A stretch of DNA of 64,000 nucleotides from Thereva unica (GCA_949987705.1 OX465281.1:175536516-175600515); one strand, 5' to 3'. Positions 50,187 through 61,095 are shown, counted from the stretch's first letter. The notes: generated from the letters alone by a model not told the origin. A program made the numbers and translations.

Positions 50187-50200
50187 GGGGCACATAGATA
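48508..50200 (+). mobile_element. 5'-truncated RTE LINE with 15-bp target duplication
   Basis: GTGTCGACTCGCTTG lies at 48493-48507 and again at 50201-50215. Between them is an RTE truncated just upstream of RT, ending after CCCACGAGGGATTAAGGGGC. It is the same family as 15511-16866 and 52143-55412. It is inserted in LINE C, whose frame resumes at 50216. Confidence 0.93.
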
Positions 50201-50215
50201 GTGTCGACTCGCTTG

Positions 50216-51705
50216 AAGTCCTTGAGATATTGCTATCTATTTCTTCCAATAGCATAGGCTGTGATGAGCTTTCCCCCCGCTTTCTTAAGCTACTCTTGCC
50301 ACTAATCGTGGAAACTATCACGCATATCTACAATTACTGCCTGACAACTTCTCAAGTTCCCTCGCTTTGGAAGAAAGCCAGAGTCATTCCCTTACCTAAA
50401 AAGTCCTCTCCTGCTGACTTAACAGATTTTCGTCCTATCAGTATTCTTCCCTTCCTTGCCAAAGGCTTTGAAAAAATTGTGTATACCCAAGTTCTGCAAC
50501 ATCTTGAATATAATAACCTCATCTCCAAATTCCAATCCGGCTTTCGTAGATCCCATAGCTGTGAAACAGCTGTATTAAAGGTAACGACTGACTTGCGCTC
50601 TGCGATCGACAAGGGTGATATTGCGATTCTGGTTCTTCTGGATTTCTCTAAGGCTTTCGATTCTGTGGTTCACTCTTTTCTGCTTTCCAAACTTAGCCAA
50701 CTCTACCACTTTTCTTCCTCTGCTATTCGACTTTTCTATTCTCTTCTCTCTAATAGACTTCAGTGTGTCCGTCATAACAATGTTGAATCCTCTTTTCTAC
50801 CTGTGCCTTTGGGAGTTCCGCAAGGCTCTATACTTGGCCCTCTTCTTTTTTCACTATATGTCAATGATCTTCCCTCTGTTATTCATCGCTCCTCCTTTCA
50901 TCTATATGCTGATGATCTCCAGCTGTATACATCATGTCCTCCTAGTCAGCTTGAACTCTGTATTTCGGATTTCAATAGTACTTTATCCCAAATTAATGAA
51001 TGGTGCTCTTTCAATTTCCTTAAACTCAATCCTAATAAATCCCAAGTACTATTTCTTAGTCGTCGCTCTTTGTCTACTGACAACATCCCATCTCTCTTAC
51101 TTGATAATACCCCTCTTCCTATTGTTGACGGTATAAATAATCTTGGTATTGTTATTAACTCCAAACTATCCTGTTGCAAACATGTTTCACTTATGATCTC
51201 CAAGATCTATGGCACTTTACGCAAACTCTGGCTATATTCTAGTCTTTTATCGCCATCTATTCGCCTCAAACTTGTTAAGTCCCTCGTTCTACCTCATTTC
51301 CTCTATGGTGCCCTTGTATATATATCCCTCGATTCATCCTGCCGTCAGCGGCTCCAAGTTGCTTTTAACGATTGTTTAAGGTTTATTTTTCACATGCGGA
51401 GGTCTGATCATGTGTCTGGTGTGCAAAATTCCTTGCTGGGTTGCGGCCTTTTTCACTTTATTGATGTTATGGCATTGGTCCTCCTGCATAAAGTTCTCCG
51501 TACTAACAGTCCCTCTTATCTTTTCGACTTCCTTACGCCCCTCCAATCCCTGCGGTCAATTAAATTTCTCATTCCCGCACATTTCTCCTTAATTGGTAGT
51601 CGTTCTTTCTTTGTGCACTCGCTCAGGCTCTGGAATAGTCTTCCTAACTACATCCAAAGAATAGGCACAGTCACAGCATTCAGAAAGCAAGCATCTGTAC
51701 TCTAA
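50216..51705 (+). pseudogene. LINE C reverse transcriptase
   Basis: An open frame of about 490 codons: GCDELSPRFLKLLLPL, SLWKKARVIPLPKKS, FRPISILPFLAKGFE, KFQSGFRRSHSCETAVL, LVLLDFSKAFDSVVHSFLL, VPLGVPQGSILGPLLFSLYV and the catalytic LYADDLQLYTS. The C-terminus ends GTVTAFRKQASVL. The RT domain is undamaged; the gene is dead only because its front is interrupted and 5'-truncated. Clade is CR1/Jockey-group. Confidence 0.88.
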
Positions 51706-51763
51706 AAGATGTAAGTCTTGTGTACATCCCTATTCTATATGAAATAAATAAATAATAAATAAA

Positions 51764-52131
51764 CCGCTGATAGCCAATATTATGACGAACTGTCTTTATT
51801 TTTTTTTCGCTTCTTTCGTACTTCTAGAGACATACCGAGGTATACGCATCTTTAGTTAAAAAGAACGACCAAAATGGTATTTTCACAAAATGACCGATAA
51901 CTTACCTAGCGGCGTTGCTAGAGGTAGAAAATGACCATTTCGTATACCGTTCGACGTAACTAGCATGTTCTATAAAAAAATTTGAGACTGGGAACAATTC
52001 CTTATGTTTTGTTAACCTAATTACACTATAAGTTATTTTTCATTTTTTTAGGTAAAGCCTTCGATACTTTTACTTTTATCGTTCGCCTTGCGCATTGCTT
52101 CCCTTATCCTAAACCTTACGAACCGCCACTG
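51764..52131. other. hAT right interior and terminus
   Basis: Noncoding. The last ~45 bp (GCGCATTGCTTCCCTTATCC...GAACCGCCACTG) mirror the left hAT end. Confidence 0.7.
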
Positions 52132-52159
52132 ATTCATCATCATTCTGATTAATCCCTCA

Positions 52160-53330
52160 TGGGACATAGGGCGGAAACAGTTGCCCTCCAGCGGACTCTG
52201 TTTTGCGCGACAGCTCTCAGCTCCGACCAGGATCTCCCAGTTGTTGCGGCTTCTGCTAGTAGGGTTCTCCTCCACGTTGTTCTAGGTCGTCCTACTCGAC
52301 GGGATCCTTGCGGATTTCAGTCAAGGGCCTGTTTGGCTAGATTTTCGTTTTCGCGTCGCAAGGTGCGGCCTACCCAATTCCACTTCCTTCGCCTGATTTG
52401 GTCGTCTATCCTTTCTTGGCCGGCACGGCGCCATAGTTCTTCGTTTGAAATTCTATCTTGCCAGCGGATTTTTAGGATACGACGAAGGCATCTGTTGATG
52501 AAGACTTGTAGGCGCCCTGTGATGAATTGGGTGACTTTCCATGTTTCGCAACCGTACAAAAGTACTGCCTTCACGTTGGAGTTGAACAGCCGCAATTTGG
52601 TGTTAGTTGAGATCTCCGTTGATCTCCATATGCGGAACAGGCATGCATATGCGCCTCGTGCTTTATTTATTCTGGAACTGACATCTTCTTCTGCACCGCC
52701 ATTTTCGGTAATAATACTACCGAGGTAGCAGAATTTATTTACCAGTTCCACGTCACGGTTATTCAGCGCTGTTCGTTCAATGGTGTTTGCATTTATCCGC
52801 ATTTCTTTAGTTTTAGTCGGATTTAGCCTTAAGCCTGCTGGACTACTTTCTGTTGCCAAATTGTTAATCATGCTTTTGAGGTCCTGGTGTCTGTGGGCCA
52901 GCAAACAGATATCATCTGCGTAGTCGAGATCCTTAAGGCGGTCTAACAAACCCCATTGTATGCCGCCTGTTCTACTATCTAGAGCGCCGACAAGGATGTC
53001 ATTTATTACTATAAGAAATAGTAAAGGCGAGAGTAGGCATCCTTGTCGTACTCCTGAGCTCACCTCGAAGCTGTCGGATAATTTTCCATTATGGAGAACT
53101 CTGCATTTGGAATTGTTATATAGGGCTTTTATCAATTCTATTATTTTATCAGGCAGTCCACGTCGCCGTAGTGCCTGCCATATAAAGCTCCTATTGACCG
53201 AGTCGAACGCTTTCTCATAATCTACGAAAGCAAGGTAAAGGGGGGATCGGAATTCAGTAGACTGCTCCACTATTATTCTCAAGGTGTTAATATGATCAAT
53301 ACAGGAGCGGCCCTTCCTGAATCCGGCCTG
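52160..53330 (-). pseudogene. RTE ORF, RT catalytic and C-terminal part
   Basis: Continues in a shifted frame: RKGRSCIDH-equivalent bases, FVDYEKAFDSVNRSF, SGVRQGCLLSPLLF and the catalytic LDYADDICLLAHRHQD, then VLLYGCETWKVTQFITG. It reaches QALD followed by TGA where relatives have a Trp codon. Residual family sequence (NPQGSRRVGRPRTTW) continues past the stop to about 52160. Confidence 0.88.
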
Positions 53331-53357
53331 CTGCCTCCTAAGCGTTCGGTCAACTGC

Positions 53358-55124
53358 CTAACTTATCCTAGATAGTAATATATGGGACAAAATTTTGCCC
53401 ACAGTAGATAGTAAACAGATGCCTCTCCAGTTGTCGCATATTGTTAGGTCCCCCTTTTTTGGTATTTTGACTATGATACCTTCCGTCCAATCCTCCGGAA
53501 AGGTACAGGTGTTCCATGCTATTTCTAGGATTGGCTGAAGCGCATCTGCTATGAGGCTTGAGTCGGCTTTCAACAATTCTGGCGGGATGCCATCTTTCCC
53601 AGCTGCGTTACCATTGACCATCGCATGAATTGCGGTTACTATTTCCGTCTTGGATGGGGCCCGGGTGGTGATTCGAATTGGCTGTGCATTGTTGCTGGTT
53701 TCCTGAGGTTCCTGTGTAAATGAACCATTCAGGGCGGCGAAGAAGTAATCTCTCCATCTTTGGAGCTGCTCCTCGTCGCTGCACAGCAGCCTTCCATCCG
53801 AACTCTTAACGGCATGCTTTTTAGTAGAGTGCTTTCCCGAGAGCTGTTTAGTGATTTGGTACAGCACCTTACTGTTGCCTGTGTTTGCCGCGTTTTCCGC
53901 TTTTTCTGCGAGCTCATTTATCTGCTGCCTTTTATCACGCCGGACACTTCTCTTTACTTCCCGGTGTAATTGGGAGTATTCCCGTTCAAGTTGGTAACGT
54001 TTTTCGGGGTCGCTTGTAGAGTTTACGTTATTTTTTAGGGCTCTCCTGCGTTCTATTTTTTGCCAGGTTGTGTCCGAGATCCAGTGTTGCTGGTTTCTTT
54101 GGACATAACCGATGCTCGATTCCGCAGCCGTCAATATTGCGCCCTTTGTCCTACTCCACAGCTCTTCAATATTTGTGTCGTCAGAAACGTTGTGCTGGTT
54201 TAATATTTGCTGTAGGTTTCCAGCAAATTCCCGCTTTTTAACGCTCTCCCGCAGAAGATCTACGTTGAACCGTCTACGGTTTATAGCATCGCGTTGTACG
54301 TTTCTGATTGCGGCGATTTTAAGGCGAATAGTTGCTACAACCAAATGGTGGTCGCTTCCAGTGTCTGCTCCCCTGAAACTCCTGACATCCTCAAGGATAG
54401 TTCTCCATCTGCGGCTTACGGCCACATGATCTATCTGATTTCTCGTCCTACCATCGGGCGATACCCAGGTCTCTTTGTGTTTCTTCTTGTGACAAAAGTA
54501 AGTTCCACCTACCATGAGTTGGTGGGAGCTACAGAAGTCAACGAAAAGCTCACCATTGTTATTGGTAACTTGGCTTAGACCTTGATTTCCAATTGTTTGT
54601 TCAAGGCCGGTGTTGTCACGGCCGATCTGTGCGTTTAAGTCACCCATTAATACAATGATGTCTCCCCTTGGAATAGAGCGAAAAACCTCATTAAGCCGCA
54701 AATAGAACTCGTCTTTGATGTCATCTTCAGCGTCCTCAGTTGGAGCATAGCATTGGACTACCGTAGTACTTCTTAGTCTGGTACGCAGGCGCACGGTAAT
54801 AATCCTCTCAGAAACTGGTGACCAGCTAATGAGGCTGGACCTGGCTTCTTTGGTGAGTATTACACCAACGCCACTCCTACGGCTTTCAGTTTCGTTTCTG
54901 CCAGAATATAAAAAGGACTCACCATTTGGGCAGCTATGTTCCCCCGCATCGGGCCATCTGGTCTCGCTAAGTCCCATGATCTTGATTTTATATCGATTCA
55001 TCTCGTTGAGGACTTCATCCAGCCGTCCCTCAGCCAGCAGTGTTCTCACATTCCATGATCCAATTCGTGTCCTTGTTCGAAAAGCAAAGGTCGTCGTCGT
55101 ATTGTCCATCCGGTTCCGAGGCAT
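53358..55124 (-). pseudogene. RTE ORF, endonuclease and RT N-terminus
   Basis: ATG 55124. The endonuclease has IGSWNVRTLLAEGRLDEVL, GLSETRWPDAGEH, VVQCYAPTEDAED, VLMGDLNAQIGRD and GSDHHLVVATI. A basic linker (SVRRDKRQQINELAEKAEN) leads into RT N-terminal motifs GKDGIPPELLKADSS and GDLTICDNWRGICLLS. The frame ends at 53358 near LSRIS, where the relatives continue. Confidence 0.9.
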
Positions 55125-55875
55125 TGTTTGCCGATTCGTAGCAATGGTGTTTTTTATGGGAGCGGGTTGCTAACCCTCAGCCCAACCGACTTAAAACTCT
55201 GTTTTGTGGCGCAGAGAGTTCGCCATTCGCCCGTCTCCCGTTAGCTCCTTCCGAAGAAGTACCCCAGGGGGCACCGCGGGGAGGTGGGATTAGGACTTGC
55301 TAACAGGTCTGCTAGGTGTTTGTCTGCAGTGACTTTTCTCGGGTTTTGGCAGAGGTGGCAAATCGGGTACCACCACTTTCCGAGGTCTTTGTTAGCCGTT
55401 TGCCCCCCTGACTTTCAGCATAGGGGGCCTAAACTCGTACTTAGCACTTCCACTCTAGGCCACTATGCTGAAAATCGTAATTCGATTAAAACGTCACTCT
55501 CTTCAACTCAAAAAACTTGTCACAAATCACGACTCGACATTCAGCACAGGGGCCTAAAACTATTTGTAATTAAACTTACAAAAAATAATTACCTGAATAC
55601 TCTGGCATAATAAAATCAAATTCAAATTTCTTTATCAAGAATTTGATTAATTTACGTTTTTCGCTTACTCTTGGCATTATGAAATATTTAAAGATAATAT
55701 AACCAATTTAACCGGTTGACAGTTTGTTTTCATATTTTTCGTAAATGTAAAAAGGGTTGTTCATGAGAATTTGCATACGAAACAATTTTATTTACAAAAT
55801 TTACGCATTTACGAATGACTTGAATACCCCTATTATCTATCTCGTAGGGTTTTAAAAATATTCATACATATGTAT

Positions 55876-56309
55876 GGGTGACTTCGTAAATGTAAAATTT
55901 AAGCAGTCGGTTTAAGTCAAGAATTCATAAATGTCACAGTTTTAAAGCAGTGTATTCATAATTGCTTCGTAAACGCCAAATCTTTGCATTGAAATAGGAA
56001 TTTCGGCATCATGAATAGCTATGATGCAAAGTGTAAAAAATCGACAAAGTGCGCGGAATAAACGCAAAATGACAAAAGGAAAAGGCATTTTACGTAAATT
56101 TAAAAATTCCTCCATGACCTGTCACTTAATGGTTTCTGAGAGCTGATTAGAATAACTTTTTTATCTATTTCGTAAAAAAGAAAAAAAAGTACACTTCATA
56201 AATGTCAAATTTAAAACTGCATAACTTTGTTTAAGCTTTTACTGAACTTTGACTTGACTGCATTAATACTGTATTTTGACACAGTTTTTTGGCATTTACG
56301 AAGTCACCC
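55876..56309. mobile_element. MITE with 17-bp perfect inverted termini and TAT duplication
   Basis: GGGTGACTTCGTAAATG at 55876-55892 is mirrored exactly by CATTTACGAAGTCACCC at 56293-56309. TAT flanks both sides (55873-55875, 56310-56312). The subterminal TTCGTAAATG resembles the termini of the Harbinger at 41410-55831, whose end lies only 44 bp away, so it may be a relative. No coding capacity. Confidence 0.9.
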
Positions 56310-56312
56310 TAT

Positions 56313-56740
56313 ATTTATATATTTTTATTATAATAAAAGCCAAATTAATTCTTCACAATTTTTTTAATAAATATTTCAAAATAAAAATAACACAGCTTCC
56401 TGCTTTGACATAATCAAAATAAATATATCACAATCCATGTAAAAACTACAAAACATCAACATAAATCCTGCCTTATTTATCTAGCAACTTCAGAAACATT
56501 AATAAAAGTCAAAGTAAAATCTGAAAAACTCCATAAAACATAATAAAAAATCATAATAAATTCAGTCATATATAGATAAAAAATTTATAAAATATAATAA
56601 TAATAAAAATCAAAACAAATTCAGTCTTATGGACCTAAAAACTTAAAAAAGTCAAATTTCTTACAGCAAATTGGCGAAATAGTTAGCAATAGAAGCAAAT
56701 TTGCTGCTAGAACTGGACGCACTTGTGCTCGTCGCTGCGG
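56313..56740. other. Outer Harbinger interior, AT-rich noncoding
   Basis: Sequence dominated by AAATAAAA, CATAATAAAA and similar; no gene recognised. It belongs to the outer Harbinger between its accessory ORF and the nested MITE. Confidence 0.45.
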
Positions 56741-57110
56741 TTAATTGTTTGCGGAGCAATTCGTCCGTGGTGAGGAACTCGAAAAATCCCGGAAAATACC
56801 CTTCAAGTCTTCTCGGAAGTTTTTTTGGATTTCTAACTCATGTTGCCTCTGCTTCTCGAACTCTTCTTTCCAAAAATCGTGGCTCTTCTCCATAAGTTGC
56901 TCCTCGATGGCTAGCATTTCTTGTGCGCTCTTTTTCAGCTGTGGCCTTCTGGAAGCCGTAGAAGAGGAACTTGACATCTCAGCTTGCGGTTCTTCACCTG
57001 GAATTGAAGTACCCACCGACCCACTTTCGATACCATCCTCCTCCGCGACTATAATCGGCCGCAACCCATAGATTTCATCAAGGAGCTCATAAAAATCACT
57101 TCTTCTTCAT
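56741..57110 (-). pseudogene. Outer Harbinger accessory ORF, C-terminal part
   Basis: The minus-strand frame reads IIVAEEDGIESGSVGTS, a serine run (SSSSSTASRRPQLKKSAQEM), then a charged coiled-coil region (FWKEEFEKQRQHELEIQKNF) ending FSSSSPRTNCSANN. Position convergent to the transposase at 40251-41372 matches the accessory gene of Harbinger elements. The N-terminal SANT-like domain is not visible, so it is partial or has been lost. Confidence 0.55.
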
Positions 57111-57288
57111 ATGAAAAATTAGGCTCCTGTCATTTCAATCCGCGTTTATAAGCCGGGATCGAAGTTTCCAGCTTTTTCTTTGGGAGCGAAAATCCAAGTT
57201 CTGGATTTTCACTCCCGGTTTATAAGCAGTGTTTCACTCCGGATCGAAACTTCCATCCGGAGGGAAACTCCGCTTATAAACGTAGTAA

Positions 57289-58579
57289 ATGGAAAACAAT
57301 GTGCAAGTAGATAGTATTTATACGGATTTCAGTAAAGCCTTCGCTTCAGTTAACCATATTGCATTGTTGGTTAAATTAAAATCCTTTGGTTTTACTGGGT
57401 GCTTACTTGAATGGCTCAATAACTATTTATCGCACAGAGTGCAATATGTTAGGTATAAGAACTTTGTATCTAGAGAAATTAATGTTTTATCGGGTGTTCC
57501 ACAGGGCTCACACTTGGGCCCTCTTTTGTTCAATATTTTTATTAATGACCTTTCATATGTGATTGATGAGGCCGAGTGTTTGTTATTTGCGGATGACTTG
57601 CAAATTTCCAGAACCGTAACTAGTGATCAAGACGCAGGGAAATTGCAAGCGTGCTTAGATAAGCTTTTCACTTGGTGCTCAATAAACGACATTTCTCTTA
57701 ATATCAAAAAATGTAAAGCCATAACTTTTTCTAGAAGTAGAAATCTGATAAGTTACAATTATTATAAACTCAATGATGTGATATTAGACAAACAAAGTAA
57801 GCGAAATAAGAGACCTTGGAGTGATTTTTGATAGCAAAATGAATTTTGATGCACACAAAAATTATATTGTCAACATAGGCAACCAAATGTTAGGATTTGT
57901 GAAAAGAACTGCGATAGAGTTTAAGTCGCCAACTACTCTTAGAACTTTGTATCTACTATTAATTAGACCACTTCTGATGTTCGCGTCACCGATATGGTTT
58001 CCAACTGCTCAAATTCTTATTAAGCAAATCGAAACTGTTCAACACAAGTTCTTTAGGATATTAGCGCCACGGGCAGGTTTACCTGACCCTTTCATTGATC
58101 ACAATTATACAAACCTATCAGCGTTTTCTCATATTCCATCTCTTGCGTCTCTTATACCCAGTACACACGAGCACTCTGAATCATGATTATGACGTCAGAA
58201 TGACGTAGACTGCATTTTATTTTCATATCTTTTGTATAGGTTTACGTCATTTTGACGTCATAATCATGATTAAGAGTGCTCGTGTGTACTGGGTATTAGA
58301 GTCTCTTGTGATTTGAAATTTTTGTATAAATTGGTAAATGGTGTCACAGAGTGTTCAATGCTCAATGCTTGCAACGAATTGTGTTATACTGTGCCGCGAA
58401 GAAACACGAGATCTAACTCGATATTTTATCTAGACTTTTTCAAATCTGATTATACTAAAAACAATGTCTTAACTAGGGTATGCGCAAGTGCAAATGAGAA
58501 GAATTTGAATTTAAGATTTGTAAACTGGCAGGAATTAAACCATGTCGTCGATAACTTACTTTTGAAATATGGATAATTT
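57289..58579 (+). pseudogene. LINE A reverse transcriptase, C-terminal part
   Basis: Resumes after the Harbinger: VDSIYTDFSKAFASVNH (first catalytic Asp), LSGVPQGSHLGPLLFNIF and the catalytic CLLFADDLQISR. Frame breaks occur near 57800-57821. A MITE interrupts the tail at 58157-58293, and the ORF then resumes with LKFLYKLVNGVTECSM to LLLKYG at about 58574. The order is the same as in the LINE at 10722-12977. Confidence 0.88.
58157..58293. mobile_element. 137-bp MITE with TA flanks
   Basis: CCCAGTACACACGAGCACTC at 58157 is mirrored by GAGTGCTCGTGTGTACTGGG ending at 58293. The arms continue (TCATGATTATGACGTCA) for about 55 bp in total, with few mismatches. TA lies on both sides, consistent with Tc1/mariner-type targeting. 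It interrupts the LINE A RT tail. Confidence 0.88.
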
Positions 58580-59165
58580 TGAGCTACTTTTAAATGGCTC
58601 CCCTGTAAATTCATTTGTTTTTGAGTTGTGCCACTATTCTTGCGAAGCGGCAACGATTAAGATATCTGCCACGTGGAAACATTACCCGAAATAATAAGCT
58701 TGGCTTTTAACTATTAATGATATTAGTCTAAGAGCTAGTGGCCTCGACAGTATACTCATTTTAATGCAGCTGGAAATATGTAAAAATGTTAGTTTGGGCC
58801 GACCCGAGAAAGGAATGACCAGTTTGGCTAAAGGGTAGCTGTGTGGTGAGCACCCTTAAATTTTTAAACTGGAGTTAAAACGAAGTTTTTTACCCATTTT
58901 AATACAGCTAAAATTTTCTGGGATGCTAGTTCATAATATTCTAGTAATGAAAAAAATCAGCCACCGTTGAGGCGGTGGAAAAAGGGTGCCATACCGGTTC
59001 AAAGGTTACAATCTCGGGGGAAAATAGTATCTTGAGTCCATTCAAAAGGCGTCTTCAGATGTAGAAAAATGACACTTTTTGAAACTTTTTCCTACATGTT
59101 TTTGCGTCGTTGATTACGCAAATCGGGGACCCGTAGTCCTTATTGACGTCACCCTACAAAATGCA
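58580..59165. other. LINE A 3' UTR and unassigned sequence
   Basis: No gene. A phrase CATTTTAATGCAGCTGGAAA (58757 on) recurs in diverged form (CATTTTAATACAGCTAAAAT, about 58895 on). Confidence 0.4.
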
Positions 59166-59530
59166 AAAAAAACCGATCAAAATGGCCGCCGAAATATGAC
59201 CGAAAATCAAAATTACCGCAGAAATATGGTTGGATTTGTCCATTTTGTTCCGATTCTGATGAAAGTGGGTATTTAGGGGTTTTAAGACCGCAAATAACGA
59301 ATTTGTGGTCAAAAGATATAAATTCAAAATGGTCGACGAATTTGCAAATTGTGTTTCTATTCCAATGAAAATCTGTACACAACAATTATCTGGGGTTTTT
59401 AAGATTTAAGGTAGCAAATAACGACTTTATGATCAAAATTTAAATTCAAAATGGCCGCAACAATATGGCCTACGAGTTTGCGAATTGTATTCCGATTCCA
59501 ATTAAAACCGGTATATGGGAGTTTTGCCAG
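59166..59530. repeat. Degenerate tandem repeat, three units of about 120-155 bp
   Basis: AAATTCAAAATGG(C/T)CG marks unit starts near 59323 and 59444, with an earlier unit from about 59176 (CAAAATGGCCGCCG). Within units come GCAAATTGTGTTTC/GCGAATTGTATTCC, ATTCCAATGAAAA, and GCAAATAACGA(C/A)TTT followed by ATCAAAA. Confidence 0.65.
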
Positions 59531-59741
59531 TTTTGAAGAATTTTGCCAAGTAATTGTAATTTCGCGGTTAGCTGTATCCTGTATGTAGGTTGTTCAAGAG
59601 TTGAAAAATCAGAAAACGGAAAAACATTGAATGTCGTCTATCATGAAGCGCTCTAAGCAATTGGTTCAGAATTGATCAACAAGGCGTTTTTTTGGAAAGA
59701 TGGAAAGGAGAAACGGAAATGTGGGATGATTTATGTATAAT

Positions 59742-60266
59742 CACTGACATATAATAATGGACTGCTCATCAGCAATTATTCCCATACAAACCGATGGCAC
59801 CAAAAAGGTATAGTCGACCCGCTCATCCATAAGCCCCCAAACTTACAGAAGCACTCTGAAGTAAAATCAGACTGACAGAAATAAAATCAGGTTAAATCAA
59901 TTAGAAAAAAATAGACGGGTATAGTGATGTTTATATCTTTTGCTCTTTTCCCCATAGACCCCCGGATTTTGATATACAGAATGTCAGTTGCTAAAACAGG
60001 CGTTAAGAACTTAAATCAGATACACATAAAATTTGCAAATTAATGAAAAAAAGGCATTTTAAAAGGTGAAAAAGTGAAAATAGTGTTTATTAATTTTTTT
60101 AAACAAAATATTTGTGTTGTTTTAATGTTTTAAGTACGTATTTAAAAAAATGTAAATTTCAAAAGTGATTTCGGTGTTTACATGGAGTGAAAAAAGGTTT
60201 GTAACCTATGGAACAAATTGGTGCCATTAAAAATTTCTCAGGAGCAGTCCATTCTATATGTCAGTG
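59742..60266. mobile_element. hAT-type MITE, 525 bp, 8-bp target duplication
   Basis: CACTGACATATAATAATGGA at 59742 is mirrored by ATTCTATATGTCAGTG ending at 60266, and GGACTGCTC is mirrored inside. TGTATAAT flanks exactly (59734-59741, 60267-60274). Eight-bp duplication with CA...TG ends indicates hAT. No transposase is present. Confidence 0.88.
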
Positions 60267-60274
60267 TGTATAAT

Positions 60275-60759
60275 GGATAAGAAGGAAAGAAACCCATCAC
60301 AGGAAAGAAACAATCAATAAAAAATTAGTGCGACGGATTTTTATGCTTATGGATTAATGATTCGCCAAGTCACATTCAATCACGATTTTTTTGATTGACG
60401 ACTTCTAGACTTAAATTCAAAAAGGGTATAGAAAATGGTCCTCGAATTTCGAGTGCTGGGTCCTGCTATTTGCATTAGTTTTAAATGTTTGAACGTTCAT
60501 GGTTTTAAAAGAATGGAAGCTGGAGCTCGACCAAAAGTTGCCATGCTCCAGCCAGCTAGAAGGCTGCAACATTTAAATATCTTGCTTGAATTAATCGCTT
60601 TCGGCAACATGGATCATGTTTCGCCTATTCGACTGTGCATTTGTATTTTACTTCTCTGCGGTAATATGTTATGCACTTTTTTATACGCAATTTTGTGGGA
60701 AAATTTTGCTATATTATGTAGTATGTTATATCGTAATAATATTATATTAATATTAATTA
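60275..60759. other. Unassigned
   Basis: An open stretch from about 60435 gives no recognisable domain and merges into the simple repeat downstream, so I do not call a gene. Confidence 0.35.
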
Positions 60760-61095
60760 TTTTATATTGTATATTTCGTATTACGTACTATGTACAATGT
60801 ATTATGTACTATATACTATGTACTATGCATTATGTACAATGCTCTATGTTCTTTGTATTGATTACTATGTACTATATATTATGTACTATGACTATGAACC
60901 ATGTACCTATGTGTTATGTACTTGGTATTTTGCATTATGCACTAGTACTATATACTACGTGCTAAGTATTATGTACTTTGAACTATGTATTTTGAACTAT
61001 GTATTATATACTATGTACTATTTACTACGTACTATATATTATGTACTATGAACTTTGTACTATATACTATGCATTATGTAGTATGTATGTTGTAT
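60760..61095. repeat. Degenerate TATGTAC short tandem repeat
   Basis: TATGTACTATG-like phrases recur irregularly every 8-10 bp across about 330 bp (TATTATGTACTATATACTATG and so on). Tyrosine/methionine-rich ORFs here are repeat artefacts. Confidence 0.85.

Larger units (their letters stand above)
47330..51763 (+). mobile_element. LINE C: LINE inside the hAT, itself carrying insertions
   Basis: Endonuclease 47330-47717, linker about 47920-48492, and RT 50216-51705, ending in an (AAAT)n-like tail at 51742-51763. It is interrupted by a poly(T)-headed fragment (47718-47915) and a truncated RTE (48508-50200, 15-bp duplication). Its 5' end appears truncated, because no ORF1 or endonuclease start is seen. 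Confidence 0.85.
44123..52131. mobile_element. hAT transposon, non-autonomous, with 8-bp target duplication
   Basis: CAGTGGCGGTTC at 44123 is mirrored by GAACCGCCACTG ending at 52131, with GAAGCACTGCTTCCCTTG-type sequence mirrored inside. ATTCATCA flanks both ends (44115-44122 and 52132-52139), an exact 8-bp duplication. Both features are diagnostic of hAT. No hAT transposase is visible in 44123-44212, 46230-47300 or 51765-52131. A Helitron and LINE C inserted into it. Confidence 0.93.
52143..55412 (-). mobile_element. Nearly full-length RTE LINE inside the MITE
   Basis: A minus-strand element with GC-rich 5' leader (about 55412-55125), endonuclease-RT ORF and a 3' end after CCCATGAGGGATTAA at 52143. 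It lies in the MITE just outside the hAT duplication. Flanking CTGA on both sides (about 52139-52142, 55413-55416) may be a short target duplication. Broken by a frameshift near 53290-53358 and a nonsense codon at about 52317. Confidence 0.88.
44024..55554. mobile_element. TAA-flanked MITE holding hAT and RTE insertions
   Basis: GGCCCCTGTGCTGAATGTCG at 44024 is mirrored by CGACATTCAGCACAGGGGCC ending at 55554. The arms match for about 70 bp with few differences. TAA flanks both ends (44021-44023 and 55555-55557). Its own sequence is only about 250 bp (44024-44122 plus 52140 to about 52142 plus about 55413-55554); the rest is nested. It is Harbinger-type by duplication and sits in the intron of the Harbinger transposase gene. 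Confidence 0.88.
42775..55677 (-). pseudogene. Harbinger transposase, spliced, intron expanded to 11.6 kb
   Basis: Exon 1 (55677-55593) reads MPRVSEKRKLIKFLIKKFE and ends at TATTCAG|GTAATT. Exon 2 begins at 44000 after TTTAG. The body has SRYSVQFERGSVNK and GDGGTIQSITNRVFKAI, then FGYVDATEIKLAE (first Asp), GAPGSFHDSRID, WIAADSAYKLS (second Asp) and RVRIEHCFGILKERF (Glu). Frames shift near 43955 and 43610. An RTE tail at 42913-43080 splits the C-terminus, which ends at 42775. The intron is enlarged by the MITE at 44024-55554 and its contents. Confidence 0.82.
41410..55831 (-). mobile_element. Second Harbinger transposon, nested, ends 14.4 kb apart
   Basis: AGGGGTATTCA at 41410 mirrors TGAATACCCCT ending at 55831. 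Inward both have TCGTAAATTGCG/CGCATTTACGA motifs. Flanking ATT (41407-41409 and 55832-55834) is a 3-bp duplication. Genes are an accessory Myb/SANT-like protein (plus, 41671-42690) and a spliced transposase (minus, 42775-44000 plus first exon 55593-55677). A MITE in the transposase intron holds all the remaining nested sequence. Confidence 0.87.
36871..57286 (+). mobile_element. Harbinger transposon with ends 20.4 kb apart, filled by nested elements
   Basis: Terminus ACTACGTTTATAAGCG at 36871-36886 mirrors CGCTTATAAACGTAGT ending at 57286. Inward, AGTTTCACTCCC-type phrases repeat in inverted form (36887-36950 and 57150-57265). Its own genes are a transposase (40251-41372, plus strand) and the end of an accessory ORF (56741-57110, minus strand). 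The target duplication is ambiguous because the flanks are palindromic (TTA/TAA); TA is the longest clear shared duplication. It lies in the LINE A RT. Nested occupants account for nearly all of the length. Confidence 0.82.

Noticed and set aside
52159..52728. Plus-strand 189-aa ORF with a twin at 49607-50176
   Set aside because: It is the antisense of the RTE C-terminal region in both copies, so its conservation reflects the LINE.
59079..59385. Short ORFs on both strands
   Set aside because: They fall in a degenerate tandem repeat and have no recognisable similarity.
60435..61051. 176-aa and 94-aa ORFs
   Set aside because: The second half is the TATGTAC-type simple repeat and the first half shows no recognisable domain; treated as chance.
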